From contig CANIAP010000003.1 of the NCBI GenBank assembly GCA_947465765.1, forward strand, positions 1 to 39,392: a DNA stretch of 39,392 bases, given 5' to 3'. This DNA is from a bacterium (GTDB lineage: Bacteria; Margulisbacteria; Marinamargulisbacteria; SXXA01). A model generated the notes under the pieces. That model made no database searches and was not told the DNA's origin. It saw only the letters and a program-made list of their open reading frames with translations. Both the position numbers and the translations under genes were made by a program. Of this stretch, positions 1 to 8,366 are shown one piece after another. Position 1 is the first letter of the stretch, and every line of letters begins with the position of its first letter.

Positions 1-149
1 CAGTGATTACGAGGCCTTGTTGCCTTGGAATTGGAGGAACACATCGCTATTGAATCAACAGGCCATCGAACACCCAACTACCCCAACCTGACTGACTCCA
101 CCCTTTTTTTCGCCTCCGGCGGAAGGGGTGTGGTTCGTGGATCGCTTAC
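1..149 (+). mobile_element. Right end of an IS66-family insertion sequence (partial)
   Basis: The left edge of the window is the 3' end of an insertion sequence. It contains the last codons of an IS66-like transposase (2-91), a short non-coding tail and a terminal inverted repeat ending in GCTTAC at 144-149. Read inward on minus, the end begins GTAAGCGATCC, and IS66-family termini typically begin GTAA. The element would leave an 8-bp target duplication, so TGTTGAAG (150-157) is the expected flanking copy; the partner copy lies outside the window. The insertion truncates the glycosyltransferase gene at 146-916, whose stop codon TAA is supplied by the IS end. The family call rests on a short C-terminal motif plus the terminus. 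Confidence 0.65.
2..91 (+). CDS. IS66-like transposase, C-terminal fragment (5' end outside window)
   Basis: The first 29 codons are open from the window edge and end at TGA 89-91. The peptide contains ALLPWNW followed by a short polar tail. IS66 transposases characteristically end in a segment of the type (I)xELLPWNW plus a short tail, corresponding to the IS66 C-terminal domain. The catalytic DDE residues would lie upstream, outside the window, so it cannot be said whether the transposase is intact. Confidence 0.6.
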   Translation, partial: SDYEALLPWNWRNTSLLNQQAIEHPTTPT

Positions 150-916
150 TGTTGAAGCTTGGGTTTGATGGGATCAAAGTACGGATGAAGTAAGTGAGGA
201 TAATAGTGAGTGCGAACATAAAGTACTTCCCAAAGACGCGACATGTACCATTTATTCCGAGAGAAATTCCAATGGATCAGCGGCGAAGATTGAATGAATA
301 CCATTGGAATTTGTGACTCACCAAAATCGCCGATCAAAGCCCAAATATAGCATGCATAGTAATGGTATGTTCCCATGGCCCAATTCAATTGGAGACGGTC
401 GTGGGAAGCCCCCGCTTTAACAATTGTGGATCCAAAAGACATCGATTTACCGCCCCCATGGAGTAAGAATTCATGGGGATCTGTCGAAATCTTTGTGGAG
501 TATTCGATATTTGAGGTTGGATTTGGTACTACATTTGACCTAATGAGCAAGAGATTAGGGACCTTCAAATATTCAGATATAGTCGTCAATGCACCAGGAA
601 GAATCCGATCGTCGTCTCCAACCCACCACCTAAATTCGCCTGATGCCATTTCAAAACATTGGCGCATATTGAAATCCGGCCCCATGTTGGTGGGGTTGCG
701 ATTGTAAAGAATAGGTAGTCCGGAGCTAACTCATTGACTTACTACGTCGGAGGTGAGGTCTTCTGATGCGTTATCGCTAATTGTGATCTGGACACCGACT
801 CCGGATCGCTCAATTTCGTCTTTAATAGATATCAATAGCCGATCCAATTGATCCGCACGATTATAGGTTGGGATACAAATAGATAACTTGTGTGAGATAG
901 CTGTCATCGTGTCCAT
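146..916 (-). pseudogene. GT2 family glycosyltransferase, interrupted by in-frame TGA and truncated by IS insertion
   Basis: This is a GT-A fold (family 2, abequosyltransferase/RfbV-like) sugar transferase for surface polysaccharide. The first 61 codons (731-916) carry the canonical N-terminus LSICIPTYNRADQLDRLL and ITISDNASED. A TGA at 731-733 then interrupts the frame. Reading straight through it in the same frame continues with VSSGLPILYNRNPTNMGPDF and the family's metal-binding region WWVGDDDRILPGAL, so only one base separates it from an intact frame. The 3' end stops at a TAA that belongs to the terminal repeat of the IS66-like element, so the natural C-terminus is lost. The start ATG (914-916) lies 1 bp after the stop of the GT9 gene, as the last gene of the minus-strand glycan operon. 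Readthrough or a sequencing error at the TGA cannot be excluded. Confidence 0.8.
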
Positions 917-917
917 C

Positions 918-2027
918 TTATTTATGAGGCATTCTCGCTAAAATGTCGTTAACCTGATGTATGACACGTTTCACGGATACATTTGAAATGCATGGCCACG
1001 TTGAATTTTGTGAATGGGGAAAAATGCAATTCCAGTTACATCCGAAGCAGTCCATCGGATAGTGGATGACGTGGGGAGCATAGGAATTGGTGGGCTCGTA
1101 AGGTAAGAATCGACCAAAATGCCCCCCTCCTGTTATGACAATGGATGGAATCTGAAGGCCTGCGGCAATATGAATTGCGGATGATTCATTGGCGATGACT
1201 AGCGCTGCCGATGCAATGACGGAGAGCATCTCTTTAAGCGTTGTTTTCCCCGTTAGATCTATCACACGGTCAGGAATCGTCACGCGTTTCATCAAATGGG
1301 CGGTTAGAGGCTGTTCCGAAGCTGTTCCACACACGACGATACTGATGGTACCAGGCAGTATGCTGCATACTGCCTCGAAGTGTTCAATTGGCCAGCATCT
1401 TGATCGGTTTCCCGCACCCGGTACGACAACAATATAAACGGATGGTAACCCCAAGCCGTTGTCAAAAATTAAGCTTTTTAGATTTGGAATCTCTGGTTGT
1501 ATCGGGCGCTTTGCCAGCCGTGAAACGAAAGCGGCGTTGCTCGTCAATTCCATTCGAGTCGGTGTGATCTCGATAATCTCTGAGTACCATTTTAATGAAT
1601 CCGAATATCCAAAACCCGGAATTCGGTTCAGCCGTTGCCGGTAGTTGGCGTTATTCCCTTGGGCGGCAATTTTTATGGGGGAGGAAATCCATCGTGCGAT
1701 GCAGTCTGCGAAAAAAGTGCGAGATAAGGTGGGGTGAATGACAATAGACGCACGCCACTTTCGATACCAAAAAAAATCGAGCAATAAGTGCCTAAAGTAT
1801 TTTTGTCTGCCCGAATAAACCGATGTGTCGACAGTGATGACATCATCAAAATAATCTAACTCCTTAGCGAGAGGGGCCCAGATCACATTCGCCAATAATG
1901 TGATGTGGCGGCCAGGATAAATGTCGCGAAAGTGCCGTGCCGAATCAAACCATAAAATTGCATCCCCGATAGCATCGAGTCGAATAAGTAAAATATCCAA
2001 CTGACGAGTGTCGATTTTATCGCTCAT
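918..2027 (-). CDS. GT9 family glycosyltransferase (ADP-heptose:LPS heptosyltransferase-like)
   Basis: The 369-residue protein has the GT9/GT-B organisation. An N-terminal Rossmann half begins DILLIRLDAIGDAILW (residues 11-26), typical of heptosyltransferases (RxxxxGD). A C-terminal half carries VVVPGAGNRSRCWP, IDLTGKTTLKEMLSVI and ANESSAIHIAAGLQIPSI, the nucleotide-sugar binding region of WaaC/WaaF-like enzymes. It probably adds heptose or a related sugar to lipopolysaccharide on the cytoplasmic face of the inner membrane; donor and acceptor cannot be read from sequence. A Cys-rich C-terminal segment (CFGCNWNCIFP) is seen in several GT9 subgroups. It overlaps the flippase gene upstream by 11 bp (ATG within the flippase's last codons), so translation is coupled. 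A decayed paralogue of its residues 74-106 sits at 4926-5030. Confidence 0.85.
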   Translation of the reverse strand: MSDKIDTRQLDILLIRLDAIGDAILWFDSARHFRDIYPGRHITLLANVIWAPLAKELDYFDDVITVDTSVYSGRQKYFRHLLLDFFWYRKWRASIVIHPTLSRTFFADCIARWISSPIKIAAQGNNANYRQRLNRIPGFGYSDSLKWYSEIIEITPTRMELTSNAAFVSRLAKRPIQPEIPNLKSLIFDNGLGLPSVYIVVVPGAGNRSRCWPIEHFEAVCSILPGTISIVVCGTASEQPLTAHLMKRVTIPDRVIDLTGKTTLKEMLSVIASAALVIANESSAIHIAAGLQIPSIVITGGGHFGRFLPYEPTNSYAPHVIHYPMDCFGCNWNCIFPHSQNSTWPCISNVSVKRVIHQVNDILARMPHK

Positions 2028-3381
2028 TCGCGGGCAGTTCCTTAAGTTTTGTATATAGACCTTTCAATCTTAACGAGTCTAGTTGGAGTCGAAATAGTGG
2101 GCGTAATGGTGGAAATAATGCATTTCCCCAAAAAGCGGCAAACGAATAAGCAATAAATGTAGCGATGGCTGCACCCAGGCCTCCGCACCGAGGAATGAGA
2201 ATCAGATTTAGCAAAATATTGATGCCGGCAGAGATAGCGTCTTTGATTAATGCGTATCGGGTTAGTTTTTCATTGAGTATATAAATATGACCTATCAATC
2301 CTTGGCATATCCAAATTAACGCCCAAATATGGACTGATAAAATAATGGCCGCGTCGGCATATTCCGGGCCATAGAGGACCGAAATGACAAAGGAAGCGCA
2401 GAGTGTAAGAAGTAAACCGCCTGCATACGCGCTTAATGTCATTGCGCTAAGTAGCATCTGTAATTTACTGATATACCCGTTAAAGTTTGTTTTGCGCAAG
2501 GTCGTCATCGCTGGGAATATCGATGAAAAAACAATTAATGGTAAAAAATATGTGAGCTCCGATACCCGTGCTGCGGCGGCATAAATTCCTGCTGCATGGC
2601 TACCGGCCAAGGAAAGTACCATAACTTGGTCGATTTTCATGTAGACGATCACCGCGAATGCACCGAGGAACAATGGCCAACTTTGCCGAAGCAATACCAG
2701 CGCAAGTCGCCCACTAAATCGCCATGGAATGGGTGTTCGCTGCCGGAGGTACATGGTCCCGTATGCAATGAGGCCAAATAGCGCTTCCATCACCACTACA
2801 CCCACAAACCACCCCACCCGAAAGTGAAACACTACCCCAATAATTTTTAGAAGCGTGGAAATTAAAAATGCCGCCAACTCGGCCATCACGACATATTTCG
2901 ACGCCACACGAGATTCAAACCATTGTCGAATAATCGAAAACGAGTTGATCGGCAACGTCCCCGCGATCACGAACCAAGTCCATCGGGATAGACTGGGGAA
3001 CTGAACAAAGAAGGGAATGGCACATACCGCAAGGGCCGCAACGCCCGACGCCATGAGCCGCAATTGGACGGCGGTGCCCAAAATGAGGAACTCGTGGTTG
3101 GGATATTTGATGAAATAACGGACCAGGCTGGTTTCTATTCCAAGGAAACCAATGGTTACTGCCAATCCATTGATGGCAACGAGGGTATTAAACAGCCCGA
3201 AGTTATTGGGGGCCATGTACCGGGCGACCCACATTCCGACGAAAAGCCCCCCAACAAGACGGATCCCCTTATCTGTCAGCAGCCACAGGCCATTAATTGT
3301 GGCTGCACGAACGGCCGCGCGTTGGGTCAGTGCATTGCGTAATCGTACATAGATCGGATGTTTAGTCTGCACTCGGATCAT
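2017..3381 (-). CDS. Wzx/MATE-like polysaccharide flippase (oligosaccharide flippase family)
   Basis: The 454-residue polytopic membrane protein has about 12-14 hydrophobic segments and the N-terminal pattern of PST/Wzx exporters (GLWLLTDKGIRLVGGLFVG, then YMAPNNFGLFNTLVA at about residues 55-69). The family moves undecaprenyl-linked oligosaccharide units from the inner to the outer leaflet of the cytoplasmic membrane. It sits between a methyltransferase and a GT9 glycosyltransferase in a glycan locus, which fits O-antigen or capsule unit export. It starts at ATG 3381, 62 bp after the methyltransferase gene, and its end overlaps the GT9 start. No Wzy-type polymerase is obvious in the window, although the large membrane protein at 5093-6706 was considered for that role. 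Confidence 0.8.
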   Translation of the reverse strand: MIRVQTKHPIYVRLRNALTQRAAVRAATINGLWLLTDKGIRLVGGLFVGMWVARYMAPNNFGLFNTLVAINGLAVTIGFLGIETSLVRYFIKYPNHEFLILGTAVQLRLMASGVAALAVCAIPFFVQFPSLSRWTWFVIAGTLPINSFSIIRQWFESRVASKYVVMAELAAFLISTLLKIIGVVFHFRVGWFVGVVVMEALFGLIAYGTMYLRQRTPIPWRFSGRLALVLLRQSWPLFLGAFAVIVYMKIDQVMVLSLAGSHAAGIYAAAARVSELTYFLPLIVFSSIFPAMTTLRKTNFNGYISKLQMLLSAMTLSAYAGGLLLTLCASFVISVLYGPEYADAAIILSVHIWALIWICQGLIGHIYILNEKLTRYALIKDAISAGINILLNLILIPRCGGLGAAIATFIAYSFAAFWGNALFPPLRPLFRLQLDSLRLKGLYTKLKELPANER

Positions 3382-3437
3382 TCCAATTGGGATTCACCGT
3401 CAGTCAGTTGCGAGGCATCGGCATGGGCAGTAAATTC

Positions 3438-3449
3438 ACTAGCGCTAGT
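3438..3449. repeat. 12-bp perfect palindrome at the end of the methyltransferase gene
   Basis: ACTAGCGCTAGT is its own reverse complement and covers the TAG stop (3445-3447) of the methyltransferase gene in the short gap before the flippase gene. There is no T-run, so it does not look like an intrinsic terminator. It may be chance or a protein-binding site. Confidence 0.3.
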
Positions 3450-4146
3450 CCTGTAATAGCGGAGAAGATGCAACCGCCTTCAGTTCAAAGCTGAAAATTT
3501 GGGGGCTGGGTTTATGATAGCTACTAGCGGTGATCCGATTCCAAAATGCACGATTTGCGCGATACAGTGTCAGTCCCATTTTTTTAGCGATTAGGTTGTA
3601 CCAACAACTTCCTTCTGTGCAGTCAGGATCAATAAAGTGGATACTAGTGAAGCCTGCAGCTCTTAGTACATAGAGTAGGCTTCCGGGTGTAAATAACAGG
3701 GTATGAGTCCAATCTTCATACCTCCAATAGCAGTCGGTGTTAGACATAGCGTTTGGAACCATAATCATGAATTTCCCGTCGGGACGGAGTAGTTCCGTTC
3801 GTATCCGATTGAGTAGAAGAATAATCGCGTCTTTGTCGATGTGTTCAAGAACGTGTGACATCACAATCCAGTCGAACTTGGTCCCGTCGGAGATCACTGC
3901 GTCCAATGAGTCAAATATTTGAATTCCAATGGATTGACAATGACTTACGGCCGCTGGAGTAATGTCGACCCCCGCGACGGATTTATATCCATCGTTACGA
4001 AGTGCATTTAACAGTTGTCCAAAGCCGCAGCCAAAATCTAAAATGGACGCAGTTTTGGGAATGCGAGATCTTATGAAAATAGGAATTTGATAGTCATCAT
4101 AAAACTCAGGACTTACTCCGCGAAATTCAAAGTAATTTGTATCCAT
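3445..4146 (-). CDS. Class I SAM-dependent methyltransferase (Methyltransf_23/UbiE-like)
   Basis: The protein is 233 residues long when started at ATG 4146; an in-frame TTG at 4152 directly after the transaldolase stop would add two residues. It shows the SAM-binding signature SILDFGCGFGQLLNALR, then GVDITPAAV (acidic end of beta-2) and FDWIVMSHVLEHI (motif post-II), typical of small-molecule or sugar methyltransferases. A HVLEH motif of this type is common in methyltransferases of polysaccharide loci that methylate a sugar or cap a chain. It lies directly downstream of transaldolase copy 1 (tal stop at 4153), so the two are probably co-transcribed. The substrate is unknown. Confidence 0.75.
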   Translation of the reverse strand: MDTNYFEFRGVSPEFYDDYQIPIFIRSRIPKTASILDFGCGFGQLLNALRNDGYKSVAGVDITPAAVSHCQSIGIQIFDSLDAVISDGTKFDWIVMSHVLEHIDKDAIILLLNRIRTELLRPDGKFMIMVPNAMSNTDCYWRYEDWTHTLLFTPGSLLYVLRAAGFTSIHFIDPDCTEGSCWYNLIAKKMGLTLYRANRAFWNRITASSYHKPSPQIFSFELKAVASSPLLQD

Positions 4147-4152
4147 GCCCAA

Positions 4153-4797
4153 TTAGATTGCCCACGCCTTCGCGTCTTCCATAAACGTCGCGATCCCACT
4201 CTCCGTCAACGGGTGTTTAAAGAGTTGAAACAACGTGGCGGGGGGTACTGTGGCGACATCGGCCCCAACCAATGCCGAATCCAACATGTGAATCGGGTTC
4301 CGAATACTGGCCGCAAGGATTTGTGTTGGCAAACTATAGTTATCAAAAATTTGTCGAATTTGGGTAATAATTTCCATCCCCACTTGGCCAATATCATCCA
4401 ATCGTCCGACGAACGGGCTGACGTAGGTCGCACCGGACTTGGCGGCGATCAATGCTTGTAATGGTGAAAAAATGAGGGTGACGTTGGTTTTGATTCCCCG
4501 TGCAGATAGCGCTCGAACGGCTTTCATTCCTTCAGGAGTCATCACCACTTTAATGACGATATTCGATCCCCAAGTGATGTAGGTATCGGCTTCTTTAATC
4601 ATGCCTTCGGCGGTATCGCTTAATGTTTCGACAGAGATCGGTCCTGGTATAAGGGCACTAATCTCACGAATGGTTTGTTCGTGGTCGCGGCCTGCTTTTT
4701 TGATCAGTGATGGATTGGTGGTGACCCCGTCAACGAGGCCCATTTCGTGGGCTTTTTTGATCCCGGAAATGTCGGCGGTATCGATAAAAAATTTCAT
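4153..4797 (-). CDS. tal: Transaldolase, small TalC-like subfamily (copy 1)
   Basis: This 214-residue single-domain TIM barrel matches the short transaldolase/F6P aldolase subfamily. It carries IDTAD (5-9), GVTTNPSLI (24-32), the Schiff-base lysine K83 in NIVIKV, and [11 protein letters not shown]. The SVE and TNVTLIFS motifs favour true transaldolase over fructose-6-phosphate aldolase. It interconverts sedoheptulose 7-phosphate plus glyceraldehyde 3-phosphate with erythrose 4-phosphate plus fructose 6-phosphate. It differs from copy 2 (6684-7328) at 16 of 214 positions. In a locus with a heptosyltransferase-like gene, a role in the sedoheptulose 7-phosphate pool (the ADP-heptose precursor) is plausible but inferred. 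An AGAGG ribosome site lies about 6 nt before the ATG. Confidence 0.88.
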   Translation of the reverse strand: MKFFIDTADISGIKKAHEMGLVDGVTTNPSLIKKAGRDHEQTIREISALIPGPISVETLSDTAEGMIKEADTYITWGSNIVIKVVMTPEGMKAVRALSARGIKTNVTLIFSPLQALIAAKSGATYVSPFVGRLDDIGQVGMEIITQIRQIFDNYSLPTQILAASIRNPIHMLDSALVGADVATVPPATLFQLFKHPLTESGIATFMEDAKAWAI

Positions 4798-4830
4798 AGA
4801 AACCTCTATTTACATGGTATGGATTGCGTG

Positions 4831-4836
4831 ATTGTA
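4831..4836 (-). promoter_or_regulatory. Candidate extended -10 promoter of tal copy 1
   Basis: On minus the sequence reads TTTTGGTACAAT, an extended -10 (TG-N-TACAAT) about 34 nt before the tal ATG. No good -35 is present (TTATCG at 17-bp spacing). A short leader with an AGAGG ribosome site follows. Confidence 0.4.
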
Positions 4837-4925
4837 CCAAAATTCCAATGTAACGATAATGATTGTAAATCGGGGCTTACTCGAAATGACGCGGGGAGAT
4901 AAACGATGTTCCAAAAAATGAATGG

Positions 4926-5030
4926 CTAAAATGGGTGGCACGACAATGCTGGATGAATCACAAGTGAGGCGACCCATCGTCGATAGTGCAGAAAATCAAA
5001 TAGTAGCTCCTGTATCAAGTCAGCCCGCCA
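4926..5030 (-). pseudogene. Decayed fragment of a second GT9 glycosyltransferase gene
   Basis: The 295-bp gap between the membrane glycosyltransferase (ends 5093) and tal copy 1 (starts 4797) has no intact gene. One minus-strand open stretch of 34 codons between two stops reads, near its middle, LLFDFLHYRRW then VASLVIHPALS. The intact GT9 protein of this window has LLLDFFWYRKW then RASIVIHPTLS at residues 81-102. About 16 of 26 aligned residues are identical in the same order. Sequence on both sides gives no continuing match in that frame, so only a short core survives. It implies that a tal-glycosyltransferase-GT9 module once stood upstream of the present one. Confidence 0.55.
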
Positions 5031-5092
5031 TCACCATGGGGAATTTGTTTGAAGGGAGCATGATGGGCCTCGACGTGGCCTGCAAAGCTACC

Positions 5093-6706
5093 TCAATCGC
5101 GGGGGACCCACGTGCAATAGTAGCGTCCTATTTTATCCTGCCGAAACCGGGCATTGAATGTTTTAATAAATCTTTTACCAAAGAGGGGCTGACCGGGTGG
5201 GTACCAGGAATTTAGTTCGAACGGTCGCCCTATCGGGGTAATGATAACTCCCCGGTAGGATTCGAGTTCACTATATACGGATTCAGGAAGTGATAGTCCG
5301 CTGAGCCCCATGTCCATCATTGCAGGGGCATCCCACAAATTGGGCGTGTTGGGTGGTCTATCCAGCAGTGGACGAAGAAACGTGCTTTCGTAGTCTCCAT
5401 CGGAGTAGCCCATTATGATTGTTTGACCGGCGTAGTCCTGTTTAAATACCAATAATTCCTTCCTAAGTTCGACCTTTCTGGAATAATTGCGGTCACAAAT
5501 AAAAATGATGTGAAAAATATCGATACTTACGGCCGTCCACATAATCATGACCCATACTGCAATGGTGGCTGATGCGGCCATATTGATAGGCTGTTCTCCC
5601 TTTTCTAAAGCGAGAGCTAACGCGATGGTCAGCGCTGGGCAAAATAATAGAAAATGGGAATACCCAGCGCCAAGTTTGGCGGCTATTATAGCGACTGACG
5701 TAATTGCGAAAAGTAGTAATGTAATAAATTGTTTATCAATATTGGTTAAGTTATGGCGCGGTGTCATGGCGATCCCAATTGGGAGGAGAATCGCCAATGC
5801 GACAGCAATATTCTGTACAAATAAGCTCAGAGAAAGAGGGTGCCGACTGGCCATTTTTAGCCAAAGAACATATTCGGAAGATGAAATGCCGTGCAGGAAA
5901 AATGGACCCACCGTGAATAGGATGGTGAGAAAAATGGTGCCAGAAAGCCATCCTCGATTTTTGTGACTCCATGCCAAAGGTAGCATCGGTAACAGATACA
6001 ACGCGCCATGTATTTTTCCATTGCAAACAAATGCTGCCGAAACTGCGATTAATAGGGACGATAAAAGCCCCTGACGAATCAACAACACGCCGATCGCTAC
6101 TCCTATACATCCCAACATCATCACGCTGTCCGCCCTATTAAGGAAAAAAGCCTGGCCAAAAAAAGAGGTTGTAAGGAGAAAGTATAAAAAAATAAAAATG
6201 ACCCGAGGAAATTTCCATAGCCGATAAACGAGTAATCCCATCCCAACTAGGCTGAGGAATGCACACGCTACGCCAAGGAATTTAGATCCAAAAATCGGAT
6301 CTGAGAACAATAGGACACCAGCTAAATTGATCAGATAAGTAGAGGGGCCGTAGAGCAGGCTATACCGTTGCCCACTATTGATCGCGGTATATAATGGACC
6401 GCCATCCCTTAGTTGTATTGTGGTCATTGTAACTGTGGCACAGATGTGGTCGAGGTAGGAAGGGAATGCCAGATAGGTGCCCCACATCAATAGGCTGAGT
6501 CCTGTCATGGTAGCAGTAATACCAATCGCCCATCGTGCGGCTGTTTTTGCCGATATAGATACCTTTGGCTTAATGATGGCAATAAGCCCCGCCGATACAA
6601 TAATCAGGCAAACGGCGGCCTGTGGTAGCCGACCTAATATAGTGAGGGCCAGTGAATGTATCTCTACATGAAAACCGAGCAGATTATTTCGCCCACGCCT
6701 TCGCAT
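5093..6706 (-). CDS. Polytopic membrane glycosyltransferase, GT-C fold (ArnT/PMT-like)
   Basis: The protein has about 537 residues from ATG 6706, or 545 from ATG 6730. Both starts lie inside the 3' end of transaldolase copy 2, so translation is probably coupled. It has around 10-12 hydrophobic segments. An early large periplasmic-type loop (about residues 80-115) carries [14 protein letters not shown], and there is an NRADS motif after the fourth or fifth membrane segment. A soluble C-terminal part of about 100 residues contains [17 protein letters not shown]. This is the layout of lipid-linked-sugar-dependent GT-C glycosyltransferases that modify glycans on the outer face of the inner membrane. 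A Wzy-like polymerase is an alternative. It ends 63 bp before the GT9 remnant. Substrate unknown. Confidence 0.65.
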   Translation of the reverse strand: MRRRGRNNLLGFHVEIHSLALTILGRLPQAAVCLIIVSAGLIAIIKPKVSISAKTAARWAIGITATMTGLSLLMWGTYLAFPSYLDHICATVTMTTIQLRDGGPLYTAINSGQRYSLLYGPSTYLINLAGVLLFSDPIFGSKFLGVACAFLSLVGMGLLVYRLWKFPRVIFIFLYFLLTTSFFGQAFFLNRADSVMMLGCIGVAIGVLLIRQGLLSSLLIAVSAAFVCNGKIHGALYLLPMLPLAWSHKNRGWLSGTIFLTILFTVGPFFLHGISSSEYVLWLKMASRHPLSLSLFVQNIAVALAILLPIGIAMTPRHNLTNIDKQFITLLLFAITSVAIIAAKLGAGYSHFLLFCPALTIALALALEKGEQPINMAASATIAVWVMIMWTAVSIDIFHIIFICDRNYSRKVELRKELLVFKQDYAGQTIIMGYSDGDYESTFLRPLLDRPPNTPNLWDAPAMMDMGLSGLSLPESVYSELESYRGVIITPIGRPFELNSWYPPGQPLFGKRFIKTFNARFRQDKIGRYYCTWVPRD

Positions 6707-7328
6707 CTTCCATAAACGTCGCAATTCCACTGGCGGTTAACGGGTGTTTAAAGACCTGCATTAAAGTGTCGGGTGGAACGGTCACGACATCGGCCCCAAC
6801 CAATGCCGAATCCAACATGTGAATAGGATTACGAATGCTGGCAGCGAGGATTTCGGTCGTCATGCCATAGTTGTCAAAGATTTGTCGGATTTGGGTAATG
6901 AGTTCCATACCCACTTGGCCTATATCATCCAATCGTCCGACGAACGGGCTGACGTAGGTCGCGCCGGACTTGGCGGCGATCAATGCCTGTAATGGTGAGA
7001 AAATGAGGGTGACGTTGGTTTTAATGCCCCGTGCCGATAACTCACGTACCGCTTTCATTCCTTCAGGAGTCATCACCACTTTAATGACGATATTCGATCC
7101 CCAAGTGATATAGGTATCGGCTTCTTTAATCATGCCTTCGGCGGTATCGCTTAATGTTTCGACAGAGATCGGTCCCGGTACAAGGGCACTAATCTCACGA
7201 ATGGTTTGTTCGTGGTCACGGCCTGCTTTTTTGATTAGGGATGGATTGGTGGTAACGCCGTCAACGAGACCCATTTCGTGGGCTTTTATAATGGCGGAAA
7301 CATCGGCGGTATCGATAAAAAATTTCAT
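6684..7328 (-). CDS. tal: Transaldolase, small TalC-like subfamily (copy 2)
   Basis: The 214-residue protein is 92.5% identical to copy 1 (4153-4797), with the same active-site lysine K83 and SVE and TNVTLIFS motifs. The changes cluster near the N-terminus (V10, A12, I14), around residues 160-170 (GMTTE in place of SLPTQ) and in the last 40 residues ([11 protein letters not shown] in place of [11 protein letters not shown]), while the central barrel is unchanged, which is consistent with duplication and possible gene conversion. The ribosome site AGAGG is conserved between the copies but the upstream promoters differ. It is followed by the overlapping GT-C glycosyltransferase gene. Both copies look functional. 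Confidence 0.88.
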   Translation of the reverse strand: MKFFIDTADVSAIIKAHEMGLVDGVTTNPSLIKKAGRDHEQTIREISALVPGPISVETLSDTAEGMIKEADTYITWGSNIVIKVVMTPEGMKAVRELSARGIKTNVTLIFSPLQALIAAKSGATYVSPFVGRLDDIGQVGMELITQIRQIFDNYGMTTEILAASIRNPIHMLDSALVGADVVTVPPDTLMQVFKHPLTASGIATFMEDAKAWAK

Positions 7329-7361
7329 ATTGACCTCTATTTGATGGGTATTGTTGGAGAC

Positions 7362-7367
7362 AGTGTA
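7362..7367 (-). promoter_or_regulatory. Candidate extended -10 promoter of tal copy 2
   Basis: Minus strand TTTTGATACACT gives TG-A-TACACT about 34 nt upstream of the tal ATG, the same distance as in copy 1. The -35 is poor (TTAGCG at 17-bp spacing). Confidence 0.4.
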
Positions 7368-7412
7368 TCAAAAGTCTACGGGTACGCTAACGGCAATAAT
7401 TTAGAAACGGAG

Positions 7413-8318
7413 TTATAATGATTCTATTTTTTTAGATCGAGTGTTGTACACCGGAAGGCCCATAACGGCAGATAGTCTATATTGCCGTGAGATAAAGCTT
7501 AAATGGCCATCGCGCGTTCTGCTCTCTCGGGACGCAGAGGCTACATATCCGTCTTCTGGAGCAATTGGGGGTACCGTTCCAATTCGGTCTTTTCGAACAA
7601 AATAAGCGTTGTTGCCATTGCTGTTAGATCCCACGAATAGATAGCCTTTTTCTTCAGCTAAATCACAGAGGGCCAGTAAAGAAGATCCAAAAAATAGATT
7701 GGTAAAATGGGCTTTTGTACGGTCAAAGTCAGGTCGGTATGGCACTGTTATGGATCGATCTACACCCAATACACTGTTGTATTCCACGATCACGATGGTG
7801 GGCTGTACACATGTAATGGCTTTCCAAATCCAATAATCCATCCCGTCGACGTCAATATGGAGAACGCCAATTTCATCAGCAAAGCCATTGTCTGAAATAA
7901 GCGCGTTAATATTTTCAGCGGTGACAAATGCCTGGGCTGCCGTGACGTCATATCTCCAATAGAGATCATCTCGGCGAATTTTGGCGATATTGTTTGGGGA
8001 GCCATCCATAATAAGGCCCTGCCAGTTATTGTTCATCAATAAAAAACGGGTGTTGGATTCCCGATAGTCTTCCACCCCAAATTCAACAAATGTGCGACTT
8101 TGAATCTGTACGCTGTGGATTAAATATTGAATGATTCCGTCGTCCCCCCATTGAGAGAATACTTGAAATTCTGCATCCTGAATGGAACGGATTGGGGCAA
8201 TCCGTTGCTGATTGCATAGGAGTTTCCCCAGCATCATTTGGGTGGCTTGGTGGTGTTTGTGTAAGGTCTTTTCATTACGAAGAATACGTAGAAGTCGCAA
8301 CAAAAATCGTGTCAGCAT
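7413..8318 (-). CDS. FkbM-like SAM-dependent methyltransferase family protein
   Basis: The 301-residue protein has FVEFGVEDYRESNTRFLL (about 87-104), LIMDGSPNNIAKIR and VLHIDVDGMDYWIWKAI (about 152-168). This is the arrangement of FkbM-like Rossmann methyltransferases found in polysaccharide loci: FxEFGxxD, then an acidic strand, then HIDVDGxD. It is likely to methylate a glycan or a nucleotide sugar, but the acceptor is unknown. A hydrophobic-basic N-terminus (LTRFLLRLLRILR) could be a membrane-associated helix. It is transcribed divergently from fabZ-lpxA. The only promoter-like box (TTGTAC, 17 bp, TACAAC) ends 7 nt before the ATG, so the mRNA may be leaderless. Confidence 0.65.
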   Translation of the reverse strand: MLTRFLLRLLRILRNEKTLHKHHQATQMMLGKLLCNQQRIAPIRSIQDAEFQVFSQWGDDGIIQYLIHSVQIQSRTFVEFGVEDYRESNTRFLLMNNNWQGLIMDGSPNNIAKIRRDDLYWRYDVTAAQAFVTAENINALISDNGFADEIGVLHIDVDGMDYWIWKAITCVQPTIVIVEYNSVLGVDRSITVPYRPDFDRTKAHFTNLFFGSSLLALCDLAEEKGYLFVGSNSNGNNAYFVRKDRIGTVPPIAPEDGYVASASRESRTRDGHLSFISRQYRLSAVMGLPVYNTRSKKIESL

Positions 8319-8325
8319 CTTCAGA

Positions 8326-8354
8326 GTTGTACCAAGGATTTAAGAGTTGTACAA
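8326..8354 (-). promoter_or_regulatory. Candidate promoter of the FkbM-like gene (leaderless)
   Basis: On minus, the -35 TTGTAC (8349-8354), a 17-bp spacer and an extended -10 TGG-TACAAC (8326-8331) end 7 nt before ATG 8318. The 10-bp word AGAGTTGTAC occurs at 8323-8332 and 8343-8352, exactly 20 bp apart, so the -35 and -10 are embedded in direct repeats. Confidence 0.5.
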
Positions 8355-8366
8355 ATTAAATCAAAT

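Noticed and set aside
104..130. Intrinsic terminator near the left edge
   Set aside because: A CGCC-TCC-GGCG hairpin is next to a T-run, but the T-run lies before the hairpin on plus and becomes an A-run after it on minus, so it is not a terminator in either direction. It lies in the IS end.
731..733. TGA recoded as an amino acid (altered genetic code)
   Set aside because: plsX, rnhB, hisC-upstream ABC-F and other genes end normally at TGA, and Trp is encoded by TGG throughout.
4922..5215. Plus-strand 97-codon open frame
   Set aside because: No ribosome site, no recognisable family, antisense to the end of the membrane glycosyltransferase gene. The minus strand of the same DNA matches GT9, which explains the region better.
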